Shown: positions 27,102-35,910, counted from the stretch's first letter. The stretch: DNA of 53,309 nucleotides from HGM04593 sp045647745 (GCA_045647745.1 JAZRMQ010000005.1:1-53309), one strand, 5' to 3'. The notes: generated by a model from the sequence alone, not told the origin. A program made the numbers and translations.

Positions 27102-28307
27102 TTATTTCAAATTCTTTACAATATCGTAAGTGTCGCTTGCAATCATAAGCTCCTCGTCTGTTGGGATAAGCAATACCTTAACCTTTGAGTTAGGAGTAGA
27201 GAGCACAGCCTCTTCGCCACGCATTTTTGCATTAACCTCTTTGTCGAGCTCAACGCCAAGGAACTCAAGGCCCTCAAGTGCAGCCTCGCGGCAATCCTGC
27301 TGGTTCTCACCAACACCACCCGCAAAGATGATAATGTCAACACCGCCCATAGCTGCAGCGTAAGCACCGATGTACTTTTTGATGCGGTAGAAGTTCATTG
27401 TATTTGAAAGCAGAGCACGTTTGTTGCCCTCGTCGGCGGCAGCCTTTACCTCGCGCATATCTGATGAAATGCCTGTGATGCCGGCAACACCAGATTTTTT
27501 GTTGAGCATATCAATTACACCCTGCATATCAAGGCCTGTCTTGTCCATAATATAAGGAATTGCACCCGGGTCAACATCGCCACTGCGTGTACCCATCATC
27601 AATCCGGCAAGTGGGGTCATACCCATTGAGGTGTCTACGCTCTTGCCATCTTTGACTGCTGCAATAGATGCGCCGTTACCAATGTGGCAGGTGATGATTT
27701 TGCTGCCCTCTGCCGGCATATTAAGCATCTCAAGAGCACGCTTTGTGATGTAGCGGTGTGATGTTCCGTGGAAACCGTAACGGCGCACGCCATACTTCTC
27801 GTAAAGCTCGTAAGGAAGAGCATACATATAAGCATAGTCGGGCATTGTCTGGTGGAAAGCAGTGTCAAATACGCCCACCTGTGGAATTTCGGGAGCAACC
27901 TCCTTGACTGCATTCACACCCTTGAGGTTAGCTGGGTTGTGGAGTGGTGCAAGGTCGTTGCAAGCCTCGAACACCTCAAGCACCTCGTCTGTGAGCAGAG
28001 TCGATGCGCTAAATTTCTCACCGCCGTGTACCATACGATGGCCCACTGCATCAATCTCGTCGATAGAGCCTATTGCACCGAATTTTTCACTTGTAAGTAC
28101 GTCGAAGATGAGGCGTACACCGACTGTGTGCTCAGGAATTGACGCGAAGATAGTCTCCTTTTCACCGTTGGGGAGGTTGAACTTAATGAATGAACCCTCG
28201 AGGCCAATCTTTTCAATGCCACCCTTTGCAAGCACATTCTTTGACTCAATATCAATGAGCTGATATTTGATTGATGAACTTCCGCAGTTCAATACTAATA
28301 TTTTCAT
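27102..28307 (-). CDS. ackA: Acetate kinase
   Basis: AckA transfers phosphate between acetyl phosphate and ADP, making ATP and acetate. The 401-residue length is standard. It begins with MKILVLNCGSSSIKYQLID, the acetate kinase N-terminal signature. Further family motifs are GHRMVHGGEKFSAS, RYGFHGTSHRYITKRA, TCHIGNGASIAAVKDG and FAGGVGENQQDCREA. It follows pta with a 32-base gap on the same strand and ends at a strong terminator, so pta-ackA is one operon for acetate production. Confidence 0.98.
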   Translation of the reverse strand: MKILVLNCGSSSIKYQLIDIESKNVLAKGGIEKIGLEGSFIKFNLPNGEKETIFASIPEHTVGVRLIFDVLTSEKFGAIGSIDEIDAVGHRMVHGGEKFSASTLLTDEVLEVFEACNDLAPLHNPANLKGVNAVKEVAPEIPQVGVFDTAFHQTMPDYAYMYALPYELYEKYGVRRYGFHGTSHRYITKRALEMLNMPAEGSKIITCHIGNGASIAAVKDGKSVDTSMGMTPLAGLMMGTRSGDVDPGAIPYIMDKTGLDMQGVIDMLNKKSGVAGITGISSDMREVKAAADEGNKRALLSNTMNFYRIKKYIGAYAAAMGGVDIIIFAGGVGENQQDCREAALEGLEFLGVELDKEVNAKMRGEEAVLSTPNSKVKVLLIPTDEELMIASDTYDIVKNLK

Positions 28308-28339
28308 ATCTATAAAATGGTGTTTTTTTGATTGTTGTA

Positions 28340-29350
28340 TTATTTCTTTGCTGCAATTGCTTGGTTAGCTGTGATTGCAATCATCATATATACATCCTCG
28401 ATTGAGCAACCGCGTGAAAGGTCGTTGACGGGGCGTGCAATACCTTGGAGCACGGGGCCGATAGCCTCGGCATTACCCAAGCGCTGTACCAATTTATAAC
28501 CGATATTTCCTGCACCGAGGTCGGGGAATACAAGAACGTTTGCCTTGCCTGCAACCTTTGAGCCGGGAGCTTTGCTCTGTCCGACAAATGGAACAAGTGC
28601 TGCATCGGCCTGCAGCTCTCCGTCGAGTGAAAGCTCTGGGTCGAGCTCGTGTGCGAGTTTTGTAGCCTCAACAACTTTGTCTACCATCTCGTGCTTTGCC
28701 GAGCCCTTTGTCGAGAAGCTGAGCATTGCAACGCGTGGCTCTTCAAAGCCTGCGATAGCTTTTGCTGTCTGTGCTGTACAAACGGCAATCTGTGAGAGCT
28801 GGTTAGCATCGGGCTGTGGAGTAACTGCAACGTCGGCTACAAAAAGAACGCCGTCTTCGCCATACTCCTTTGCATTTGTGATGAGCATCATAGCGCCACT
28901 CACGCAACTGATACCCGGAGTGGTTTTGATGATTTGCAATGCTGGGCGCAACACGTTACCTGTTGTGTTGAGAGCACCTGCTACCTGACCATCGGCGTCA
29001 CCATTTTTGATGATGAGACAGCCAAGATACAATGGGTTGCAAACGAGTTTCTGTGCATCTTCCATTGTCATACCTTTTGCCTTGCGCAACTCAAAGAGCA
29101 GTGTTGCATACTTCTCGGCATCGGGGTTGTTCTCGGGGTCGATGATTGTAGCCTTTTCAATGTTTGCGAGGCCGTGCTTTTGTGCCAAGGCAAGAATTTC
29201 GTTCTTGTTGCCAAGAAGGATAATCTCTGCAATGCCATCAGCAACAGCTTTGTCGGCAGCTTTTAGTGTACGCTCCTCGGTACCCTCGGGGAGCACGATG
29301 CGCTGCTTGTTTTGTTGAGCGCGCTCAATCAAATTCTTAATAACATCCAT
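28340..29350 (-). CDS. pta: Phosphate acetyltransferase
   Basis: Pta converts acetyl-CoA and phosphate to acetyl phosphate and CoA. The 336-residue protein is the short form, consisting of the PTA_PTB domain without the regulatory N-terminal part found in the long enterobacterial enzyme. Motifs include RIVLPEGTEERTLKAADKAV, GQVAGALNTTGNVLRPALQI and ANVLVFPDLGAGNIGYKLVQ. It is the first gene of pta-ackA and has a full consensus promoter upstream. Confidence 0.97.
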   Translation of the reverse strand: MDVIKNLIERAQQNKQRIVLPEGTEERTLKAADKAVADGIAEIILLGNKNEILALAQKHGLANIEKATIIDPENNPDAEKYATLLFELRKAKGMTMEDAQKLVCNPLYLGCLIIKNGDADGQVAGALNTTGNVLRPALQIIKTTPGISCVSGAMMLITNAKEYGEDGVLFVADVAVTPQPDANQLSQIAVCTAQTAKAIAGFEEPRVAMLSFSTKGSAKHEMVDKVVEATKLAHELDPELSLDGELQADAALVPFVGQSKAPGSKVAGKANVLVFPDLGAGNIGYKLVQRLGNAEAIGPVLQGIARPVNDLSRGCSIEDVYMMIAITANQAIAAKK

Positions 29351-29423
29351 AGTTTTATTTATTTAAATTTGTAAAATTTCGATTTTCTGTCTGTGGAGTG
29401 TTATCACGCAGGCATACTAAATG

Positions 29424-29453
29424 CAAAAATAGTGCAAACCGAATTGTTGGCAA
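29424..29453 (-). promoter_or_regulatory. Consensus promoter of pta-ackA
   Basis: On the minus strand, TTG (29453-29451) is followed after 19 bases by TATTTTTG (29431-29424). Both elements and the spacing match the Bacteroidota promoter. The predicted transcript would have a leader of about 70 bases. Confidence 0.75.
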
Positions 29454-29511
29454 AATAAATTCTATTTATTTTCTTTGTGGAAGCAAGATATTTTAAAAAT
29501 GGTAGTATATG

Positions 29512-29558
29512 ACGTCACGCGAGGCTCCGACATTTAATGTCGAAGCCTCGCGTGACGT
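29512..29558 (-). terminator. Long hairpin downstream of hisS
   Basis: Bases 29512-29526 pair with 29544-29558, and after one mismatch the pairing continues through CGACATT/AATGTCG to a very small loop. The result is an almost perfect 22-bp GC-rich stem. It lies 17 bases past the hisS stop. On the minus strand no T run follows, so its termination mode is not the textbook kind. Confidence 0.65.
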
Positions 29559-29574
29559 GTGTAAATATATGCTC

Positions 29575-30936
29575 TTATGCAAGAATGTTCTTTAACTCCT
29601 CGGCTGTCACGCTCTGCTGTTCGCCGGTTGTCATATTTTTAAGAGTGATTGTGCCGTCGGTCATCTCCTGCTCGCCGATGATTGCAACAAAAGGAATTGC
29701 TTTGTTGTTGGCGTATCCCATCTGTTTCTTCATCTTGTCACTGCTTGGGAAAAGCTCGGCCGAGATACCGGCTTTGCGCAGCTCACCAATTATTTGCAGT
29801 GAGTGCATAGCCTCTTTCTCTCCAAAATTCACAAATATAACTTTTGTGGTGCTGATTGCCTCTTTGGGATAGAGGTCGAGCTGGTTCATTACGTCGTATA
29901 TGCGGTCGGCACCAAACGAGATACCGACACCCGAAACGCCGTCCATCCCGAACACGCCGGTGAGGTTGTCGTAACGTCCGCCACCGGTGATGCTGCCAAT
30001 GGCTACATCGAGTGCTTTTACCTCAAGGATTGCGCCTGTGTAATAGTTAAGGCCGCGAGCAAGGGTAAGGTCTACGTCGAGTGTACTTTTTATACCGACG
30101 CTTTCTATGGTGTCAAGGATAAACTGCAGCTCCTCGACGCCTTTTTCGCCTGTGGCATTGCCTTTGAGTGTTTGGGCAAGAATGTGCATCTTCTCTTCGT
30201 TGTTGCCCTGAGCCTTCAAAATAGGCAATAGCTTTTCAATAGAATCGTCGCTAATCTCTTTGCTCTTGAGCTCTGCAATGACACCGTCAAGGCCAATCTT
30301 GTCAATCTTGTCAATGGCAACGGTAATGTCTATAATTTTTTCAGGCTCGCCAATAACCTCTGCTATGCCGGCAAGAACCTTGCGGTTGTTGAGTTTTATT
30401 GCAACGCGAATGTTCAGTTTTTCAAAAACGTAATCTATGAGTTGTATGAGCTCAACCTCGTTGATGAGTGAGTTGTTGCCGATAATATCGGCATCGCACT
30501 GATAGAACTCGCGGTAGCGTCCTTTTTGTGGGCGGTCGGCGCGCCACACAGGCTGTATTTGATAGCGCTTGAAGGGGAATGTTAGCTCCTCGCGGTGCAT
30601 CACTACGTAGCGTGCAAAGGGCACTGTTAGGTCGTAGCGTAGGCCTTTTTCACAGAATTTTGATGCAAGCTTTGCAGCATTGCGGCTCAACAGCTCCTCG
30701 TCGGTGAGTTTGCTGAAATAGTCGCCTGAATTCTGAATTTTGAAAAGTAGTTTATCGCCCTCTTCGCCATATTTACCCATTAGTGTCGACAGATTTTCCA
30801 TTGCCGGAGTCTCAATCTGCTGAAAACCGAATAGGTGAAAGGCTTTGCGTATGGTGTCGAAAATATAATTTCTGCGGGACATCTCAATGGGTGAGAAATC
30901 CCTTGTTCCTTTAGGTATAGATGGTTTTGTTGCCAT
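29575..30936 (-). CDS. hisS: Histidine--tRNA ligase
   Basis: HisS charges tRNA-His. The 453-residue class II synthetase begins near IPKGTRDFSPIEMSRRNYIF. It has motif 2 (RYQIQPVWRADRPQKGRYRE), the histidine-A loop (LARGLNYYTGAILEV) and motif 3 (GGGRYDNLTGVFG, GISFGADRIYDVM). The C-terminal anticodon-binding domain follows (VIFVNFGEKEAMHSLQI). It is the last gene of fur-purA-peptidase-hisS, 6 bases after the peptidase gene. Confidence 0.97.
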   Translation of the reverse strand: MATKPSIPKGTRDFSPIEMSRRNYIFDTIRKAFHLFGFQQIETPAMENLSTLMGKYGEEGDKLLFKIQNSGDYFSKLTDEELLSRNAAKLASKFCEKGLRYDLTVPFARYVVMHREELTFPFKRYQIQPVWRADRPQKGRYREFYQCDADIIGNNSLINEVELIQLIDYVFEKLNIRVAIKLNNRKVLAGIAEVIGEPEKIIDITVAIDKIDKIGLDGVIAELKSKEISDDSIEKLLPILKAQGNNEEKMHILAQTLKGNATGEKGVEELQFILDTIESVGIKSTLDVDLTLARGLNYYTGAILEVKALDVAIGSITGGGRYDNLTGVFGMDGVSGVGISFGADRIYDVMNQLDLYPKEAISTTKVIFVNFGEKEAMHSLQIIGELRKAGISAELFPSSDKMKKQMGYANNKAIPFVAIIGEQEMTDGTITLKNMTTGEQQSVTAEELKNILA

Positions 30937-30942
30937 TTTTTA

Positions 30943-31677
30943 TTAATCGCGTCTGTTCATAAAAATCATAACGTAGTAGAGCAGCGTTGCCAATGATGAC
31001 AGTGCAGCAACAACGTATGTATATGCTGCCGAGCGCAGTGCTCCGCAAGCAAATTGGTGGTTTCTTGAATTTGTGATGCCCGATGATTGCAACCAAGCAA
31101 GAGCTCTGCGGCTTGCATCTACCTCAACCGGCAGGGTGACAAAGCTGAAGAGTGTTGTTGTTGCAAATAGGATAATTCCAGCTAACAGCAATCCCGGCAT
31201 TGTTTCAACAAAGATTATGCCAGCGAGCAATACCCAAGTGATTATGTTCGATGAGAACGACACGATGGGAACCAATGCCGAGCGTACTTTGAGTGGTGCG
31301 TATGCTCTTGCGTGCTGAATTGCGTGTCCGCACTCGTGTGCAGCAACGGCAACAGCCGCTATGCTCGCCGAGTTGTACACTCCGCTGCTCAAATTTACGG
31401 TCTTTGTAGCAGGGTTGTAGTGGTCGGTGAGTATGCCCGGGGTGCTGGTTACCTTTACATCGTATATGCCATTGTCGCGTAACATCTTCACGGCAACGTC
31501 ATAGCCGGTCATTGATACCGGCATTTTTGAGTATTTTTCGAATTTGCTCTTTAGGTTAGCCTGTACAATGTAGCTCAATATTGAGATACCGATAAAGATT
31601 ATCAGGTAGGTGAAATCGTATGTCGCACCACCGCCATAGACTGCCTGCTGTGCAAAGTTTATCGCTGAAAAAATCAT
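30943..31677 (-). CDS. Membrane zinc metallopeptidase, YugP-like (Zn_peptidase_2)
   Basis: The 244-residue membrane protein has a short N-terminal membrane segment (FTYLIIFIGISILSYIVQA). The zinc motif AAHECGHAIQHARAYAPL is of HExxH type, with H-E-x-x-H in HECGH. Strongly hydrophobic segments follow (IVSFSSNIITWVLLAGIIFV and LLLAGIILFATTTLFSFV). This matches the neutral zinc metallopeptidase family PF04298 (YugP), whose substrates are not known. It sits between purA (9-base gap) and hisS (6-base gap), so it is co-transcribed with housekeeping genes. Confidence 0.88.
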   Translation of the reverse strand: MIFSAINFAQQAVYGGGATYDFTYLIIFIGISILSYIVQANLKSKFEKYSKMPVSMTGYDVAVKMLRDNGIYDVKVTSTPGILTDHYNPATKTVNLSSGVYNSASIAAVAVAAHECGHAIQHARAYAPLKVRSALVPIVSFSSNIITWVLLAGIIFVETMPGLLLAGIILFATTTLFSFVTLPVEVDASRRALAWLQSSGITNSRNHQFACGALRSAAYTYVVAALSSLATLLYYVMIFMNRRD

Positions 31678-31686
31678 AATTCTCTT

Positions 31687-32955
31687 TTAGATAGAACGTG
31701 TGATAGTCTGGTCGCGGTCGGGGCCTATTGACAAATACTTCACAGGCACGCCAAGCTCCTTCTCAAGGAAAGCAATATACTCTTTGAATGCCTGTGGAAG
31801 TTCCTCCTCGCTTCTTAGCTTGGTGAGGTCGGTCATCCAGCCCTTGATTTCTGTGTATACAGGCTCAACGCCCTCAATGTCGTATGGCAGGTGTGTCAGT
31901 GTCTCGCCATTCTTTTTGTATGCGATACAAGCCTTGATTGTGGGGAAAGTGTCAAGCACGTCGCTCTTCATCAATATAAGATGAGTTACGCCATTTATCA
32001 TTATGGTGTACTTTAGGGCAACGAGGTCAATCCATCCGCAACGGCGCTCACGGCCGGTAACAGCACCATATTCGTGGCCTCTGTCGCGCATCTCCTTGCC
32101 ATCCTCGTCAAAAAGCTCTGTGGGGAATGGTCCTGAACCTACGCGTGTGCAGTAGGCCTTGGTGATACCATAAACATTGCCAATTCTGTTGGGGGCAACA
32201 CCCAAGCCGGTGCAAGCACCTGCGCAAACAGTGTTTGACGATGTAACAAATGGGTAGCTACCAAAGTCAATATCGAGCATACTGCCCTGTGCTCCTTCGC
32301 AAAGGATAGACTTTCCTTCGTTCATAAGGTCGTTGATTAGCTGCTCGCTGTCAATGAGACGGAACTTCTTAAGATACTCGATAGCTGCAAGCCACTCCTG
32401 CTCGATAGCTTCAATGTCGTAGCTGTAGTTCATATCTTTCAATATCTGCTCGTGACGGCCCTTTGCTTGAGCATACTTCTGCTCAAAGTTCTCAAGAATG
32501 TCGCCCACGCGCAAACCATTGCGGCTGATTTTGTCGGTGTATGTGGGGCCGATGCCCTTACCTGTTGTACCCACCTTTGCATCGCCCTTGGCAGCCTCGT
32601 ATGCGGCATCGAGCACGCGGTGTGTTGGCAGGATAAGGTGTGCCTTCTTTGAGATATAAAGGTTTTTTGTAAGGTCGTAGCCCGCCTCGATAAGGCTCTC
32701 GGCCTCGCCTTTGAAAAGTGCAGGGTCAAGCACCACGCCGTTGCCTATGATATTTACTTTTCCTCCTTGGAATATGCCCGATGGTATTGAACGCAAAACG
32801 AATTTTTTGCCATCGAATTCCAATGTGTGGCCGGCGTTAGGGCCACCTTGAAAACGCGCAACAACATCATAATTTGGTGTTAGCACGTCAACGACTTTTC
32901 CTTTTCCTTCGTCACCCCACTGGAGTCCTAATAGTACATCAATGTTCTGTTTCAT
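31687..32955 (-). CDS. purA: Adenylosuccinate synthase
   Basis: PurA joins IMP and aspartate using GTP in the first dedicated step to AMP. The 422-residue protein starts with the GTP-binding loop LLGLQWGDEGKGKVVDVL, where Asp and the nearby His (GGPNAGHTL) are catalytic in the family. Further signatures are STGKGIGPTYTDKISRNGLR-like residues around 125-145 (GTTGKGIGPTYTDK), EGAQGSMLDIDFGSYPFVTS and TGRERRCGWIDLVALKY. It lies 2 bases after the fur-like gene and 9 bases before the peptidase gene, in one operon. Confidence 0.97.
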   Translation of the reverse strand: MKQNIDVLLGLQWGDEGKGKVVDVLTPNYDVVARFQGGPNAGHTLEFDGKKFVLRSIPSGIFQGGKVNIIGNGVVLDPALFKGEAESLIEAGYDLTKNLYISKKAHLILPTHRVLDAAYEAAKGDAKVGTTGKGIGPTYTDKISRNGLRVGDILENFEQKYAQAKGRHEQILKDMNYSYDIEAIEQEWLAAIEYLKKFRLIDSEQLINDLMNEGKSILCEGAQGSMLDIDFGSYPFVTSSNTVCAGACTGLGVAPNRIGNVYGITKAYCTRVGSGPFPTELFDEDGKEMRDRGHEYGAVTGRERRCGWIDLVALKYTIMINGVTHLILMKSDVLDTFPTIKACIAYKKNGETLTHLPYDIEGVEPVYTEIKGWMTDLTKLRSEEELPQAFKEYIAFLEKELGVPVKYLSIGPDRDQTITRSI

Positions 32956-32957
32956 TG

Positions 32958-33431
32958 TTATTTACTTTTTGTCAGCCTTGCCTTACGTCTCTTGACTGCC
33001 TGATGGCATTTGTTGCAGAGCCCGTGAAGGTGTAGCGAGTAATGGGTTAAATGAAATTTTTTTATATTTTTTATTACGTTGTCTGTTATGTTAATGTTGC
33101 TCAGCTCGGTGACCTTGCCACATTTTGTGCAAATGGTGTAGGCTTTTGCCGTTCCGTAGCATTTTTCATATTTCGAGATTGCCCCGAACTGGTGGTGTGT
33201 CACAAGGTTCGCTTTAATAAGCATTGTTATTGTGTTGTATATGGTGGCACGGCTCACACGGAACTTGCTCTTCTCGAAGTGTTCCATCAACTCTTTTATT
33301 TCAAAACTGCCGTTGATTGAATAGATTGCATCAAGGATTGCAAAACGCTCGGGTGTGCGCCGGCATTTGTTCTCCTTCAGATATTCAGTAAATATCTGGT
33401 TTGCAATTTCCACAATCCTGCTACTGTCCAT
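32958..33431 (-). CDS. Fur-family metal- or peroxide-responsive repressor
   Basis: The 157-residue protein has the winged-helix DNA-binding domain (CRRTPERFAILDAIYSINGS, KFRVSRATIYNTITMLIKAN). The C-terminal half has TICTKCGKVTEL and LHLHGLCNKCHQAVKRRKAR. Two CxxC pairs (CTKC and CNKC) would hold the structural zinc. Sequence alone does not tell Fur, Zur and PerR types apart. The basic C-terminal tail is longer than usual. Being first in an operon with purA, a zinc peptidase and hisS is an arrangement worth noting. Confidence 0.9.
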   Translation of the reverse strand: MDSSRIVEIANQIFTEYLKENKCRRTPERFAILDAIYSINGSFEIKELMEHFEKSKFRVSRATIYNTITMLIKANLVTHHQFGAISKYEKCYGTAKAYTICTKCGKVTELSNINITDNVIKNIKKFHLTHYSLHLHGLCNKCHQAVKRRKARLTKSK

Positions 33432-33509
33432 ATTTCACAAATTCTGCAAAAAGAGTGCCGGTTGCCGGGCTTTTGCAGCAAACAAAGCCCTCTTTGCAGT
33501 TTCAACACA

Positions 33510-33517
33510 CAAAGTTA
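33510..33517 (-). promoter_or_regulatory. -7 box of the fur-purA-hisS operon
   Basis: Minus-strand TAACTTTG matches TAnnTTTG. An AT-rich stretch (33518-33545) lies just upstream, a plausible place for autoregulation, but I see no clean Fur or PerR palindrome. Confidence 0.45.
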
Positions 33518-33598
33518 TTGTTTATTTTTATATTATAGTAAATAATCGGGTTTAAATTTCTATAAAAAGTCCGAAATAAACAAAACTATTCCTTGTAG

Positions 33599-33636
33599 AC
33601 ACACAAAAGGCGTGCCGCGGCACGCCTTTTGTGTGT
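33599..33636 (-). terminator. Perfect-palindrome terminator of the araC-alkD operon
   Basis: A 38-base perfect palindrome centred on CCGCGG, with arms ending in CAAAAGG/CCTTTTG and CACA/TGTG, abuts the stop codon of the AlkD-like gene at 33636. The outer AAAA/TTTT could serve in both directions. Confidence 0.8.
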
Positions 33637-34298
33637 TATTCAAAGCTCTCCAGCAGAGCTGTCAGGTTTGTGGATTTACTATTTTTGTTTGTGATGGCAA
33701 TCTTTAATCTTGTGACAGCCTCGGGAAAGTTGTCAAGATAGTTGCCAATGGCGTTGAGCGCACATTTTGTTGTTATATTTTGCGGCTCTTGCTCAATGAA
33801 CGATATTGCGCAGTCAAAGAATTTCTGCTCCTGCTCGTTGCTTGGCGCTGTTCCGTGGCGTGCAAGGTGCGAGATTGTTAAGAAACCGCAGTATCCGAAC
33901 AAGCCATCCTCTTTTTTCACCCATTGTACAGCCTTTTCCCACGCATCGGGCAATTTGCATAGCAGGTGCATTGCAAGCTGGTCGGCAATCTCTGTGAATT
34001 TGGTCTCTTCAATCCACTGGTCGGCAACCTCGCAATATCCGCTCTCGGGCATCAGGAAAATCGCTAACATCTTGCACTCTCTGATATTATCCTGCCACAG
34101 AGTGTTTGCAAGCTCCTTGCTCTTTTCGTGAGTGTTGGCAATGCCCTTCAGGCGCGGAATTTCCACTCCGAAATTTATTTTGTAATCAAGCCCCTGACGG
34201 CGCTGAAGCGTTGATACAATGCCGTTCATTGAGAGACGGAGCGATTTTTTTATATCCCGAACCTCATCGAGTATATTGCTTTCCATCTTTTGGGTCAC
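33636..34298 (-). CDS. AlkD-like DNA alkylation repair (HEAT-repeat) protein
   Basis: AlkD-type glycosylases remove alkylated bases by holding DNA in a curved HEAT-repeat groove. The 220-residue protein is all-helical, with segments such as LANTLWQDNIRECKMLAIFL, YCEVADQWIEETKFTEIADQ and CGFLTISHLARHG that fit PF08713. I cannot map the catalytic aspartate with certainty. Its start overlaps the stop of the AraC-type gene by four bases, so the two are translationally coupled. This suggests, but does not prove, a damage-responsive unit. Confidence 0.82.
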   Translation of the reverse strand: MTQKMESNILDEVRDIKKSLRLSMNGIVSTLQRRQGLDYKINFGVEIPRLKGIANTHEKSKELANTLWQDNIRECKMLAIFLMPESGYCEVADQWIEETKFTEIADQLAMHLLCKLPDAWEKAVQWVKKEDGLFGYCGFLTISHLARHGTAPSNEQEQKFFDCAISFIEQEPQNITTKCALNAIGNYLDNFPEAVTRLKIAITNKNSKSTNLTALLESFE

Positions 34299-34729
34299 TT
34301 GGTTATTGTGTGCTTTCTGCGGTAGTTGTTAGGAGTCTCGCCAACAATGCGGTAGAACGACGCATAGAAGGATTGACGGTTGGCAAAGCCCACAAGCTTG
34401 CCAATCTCCTCGATGGTCATCTCTTGGAAACGCTTGTCTGTGAGTTTGTGCTGCGCCTCTTTTATGCGATATTCGTTTATCAGACACGAAAAATTGGTGT
34501 TGAAACGGGAGTTTATTACCGCCGAGATATATCTTGTGTTGGTGCCCAACTCAGCAGCGAGTTCCTTTGCTGAAAAATCCTTATTACGGTAACGCTTGTC
34601 AACGATTATTATGTTTAGAATTCTGTCATACAACTCATCGGCTAATTCGGCACGAATCAGCGAACGATATGCTGCATTTTTCTCCTGTTTTTCCCTAATG
34701 TTATAGGGAGTAGATGTGTTCTCTGTCAT
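34295..34729 (-). CDS. Small AraC-type HTH transcription regulator
   Basis: The 144-residue protein is mostly an AraC double helix-turn-helix domain. The first HTH is FSAKELAAELGTNTRYISAV and the second MTIEEIGKLVGFANRQSFYA, with the family ending FYRIVGETPNNYRR. Only about 50 residues precede it, too few for a classical sensor domain, and no transmembrane helix or receiver is present. Coupling to the AlkD-like gene suggests it may control that gene. It lacks the cysteine-rich Ada sensor, with only one cysteine (NFSCLINEY). Confidence 0.9.
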   Translation of the reverse strand: MTENTSTPYNIREKQEKNAAYRSLIRAELADELYDRILNIIIVDKRYRNKDFSAKELAAELGTNTRYISAVINSRFNTNFSCLINEYRIKEAQHKLTDKRFQEMTIEEIGKLVGFANRQSFYASFYRIVGETPNNYRRKHTITK

Positions 34730-34753
34730 AATGGCTGTTTTTCAATGTTCCCC

Positions 34754-34761
34754 CAAATGTA
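34754..34761 (-). promoter_or_regulatory. -7 box of the araC-alkD operon
   Basis: Minus-strand TACATTTG matches TAnnTTTG, 24 bases upstream of the AraC-type start codon. A T-rich region replaces a clear -33. Confidence 0.45.
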
Positions 34762-34870
34762 CAACCAAATTTTATAAAAAATAGTTTTTTTATGTTTTTT
34801 GTTCAGTTTTATCCTGTTTTTTGGAAAAACAATAGCCTGTTTGTAAGCTTTTTTTCACAAAGAGAGGTGT

Positions 34871-35677
34871 CTATTTTATCTTTATTACACTATCGTCGGC
34901 TCCCAATCGAACAGCTTTCTCGCGGCATTTGCGTGCTGCATCTTTTTTGCCCATCTTTTCGTAGATAATGGCCTGCAGTATATAATTGTTTGCGTTGTTT
35001 GGGTCGATGCTGATAGCCTTCTCCAAATCAATCATAGCCAACTCGTTGTGTCCGCGTTCTCTTTCAAGGTTGCTGCGTGCGATGTAAAGTTCTGCAATGC
35101 CCGGGTACTCCTCAATCATTGCCGAGAGAATCATAAGGCACTCATCGTATCGTTTCTCTTTTTGGTATAACATTGCAACGCCTAGGCGTACACTCAAATT
35201 GTCGGGAATCCACCATTGCAGCTGCTTGTAATCCTCCCACGCTTTGTCATATTGCCCTGTATTTGTGTATATGTGGGCTCTGCACAGCAAGGCTCCAGTG
35301 TTGCTGGGCTCGTGCTGCAGTAATTTGTTGTAGTCGTTGAGGGCCTGTTCAATGCTGTCGAGCTGCAGAAATATATTCGCACGCTGCTGCAAGAGTGTCA
35401 ACTCATCGGGCGCAATATCCAATGCTTTGTCATACTCTTTCAATGCTTTTTGAAGGTTGTTGAGCATTTGGTACGAATAGGCAAGGTTGGCAAGAGCGTA
35501 GACCTTCTCGTTGTTGTTGGTGCTGTATGCCACGGCCTCCTCAAAGCTTGCGGCCGCCTTTGTATAGTCATTGTTTTTTATATGCTCAATACCTCTTTTA
35601 CACACATTGTTATAATTCTGTGCTGTCACAGCAAAGGTAATGAGCAGTAGTGTTAAGGATAGTATGCTTCTCATCAA
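34871..35677 (-). CDS. Secreted tetratricopeptide-repeat protein
   Basis: The 268-residue product has a signal peptide (MMRSILSLTLLLITFAVTAQ), with no lipobox cysteine, so it is probably periplasmic. Six to seven TPR units follow, for example CKRGIEHIKNNDYTKAAASF, YQMLNNLQKALKEYDKALDI, YIARSNLERERGHNELAMID and YEKMGKKDAARKCREKAVRL. TPR proteins of this size usually serve as docking partners. No neighbour identifies the partner. A weak minus-strand -7 (TATATTCG) lies at 35703-35710. The 233 bases between this gene and the tRNA hold only promoter-like sequence. Confidence 0.85.
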   Translation of the reverse strand: MMRSILSLTLLLITFAVTAQNYNNVCKRGIEHIKNNDYTKAAASFEEAVAYSTNNNEKVYALANLAYSYQMLNNLQKALKEYDKALDIAPDELTLLQQRANIFLQLDSIEQALNDYNKLLQHEPSNTGALLCRAHIYTNTGQYDKAWEDYKQLQWWIPDNLSVRLGVAMLYQKEKRYDECLMILSAMIEEYPGIAELYIARSNLERERGHNELAMIDLEKAISIDPNNANNYILQAIIYEKMGKKDAARKCREKAVRLGADDSVIKIK

Positions 35678-35823
35678 GTGAAATGTTTTTCTTGTTTGTG
35701 TGCGAATATAATATATTTATTCATAAGCAGTTTTAAAAAACTTATTAAAATATATTAAAGCGTTGCAAAGAATGTTTTTAGTTGGCTTTTAAAAGAAAAA
35801 AGAAAATCTTGCGGCTCCAGTGC

Positions 35824-35854
35824 TTGATGTTTGTGAATAATTGTTGTATCTTCG
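35824..35854 (+). promoter_or_regulatory. Promoter of tRNA-Arg
   Basis: TTG at 35824-35826, a 20-base spacer and TATCTTCG at 35847-35854 match the Bacteroidota promoter with one mismatch. The tRNA begins about 50 bases after the expected start site. Confidence 0.6.
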
Positions 35855-35910
35855 CGGTGCAAATTCCGGTGCGAGACTCTTTCATTGGGTTCAGTCGGCC
35901 GGGGTAAAAG

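Noticed and set aside
33518..33545. AT-rich stretch as a Fur/PerR box
   Set aside because: The two-fold symmetry fails at the central positions when checked base by base, so it is not reported as an operator.
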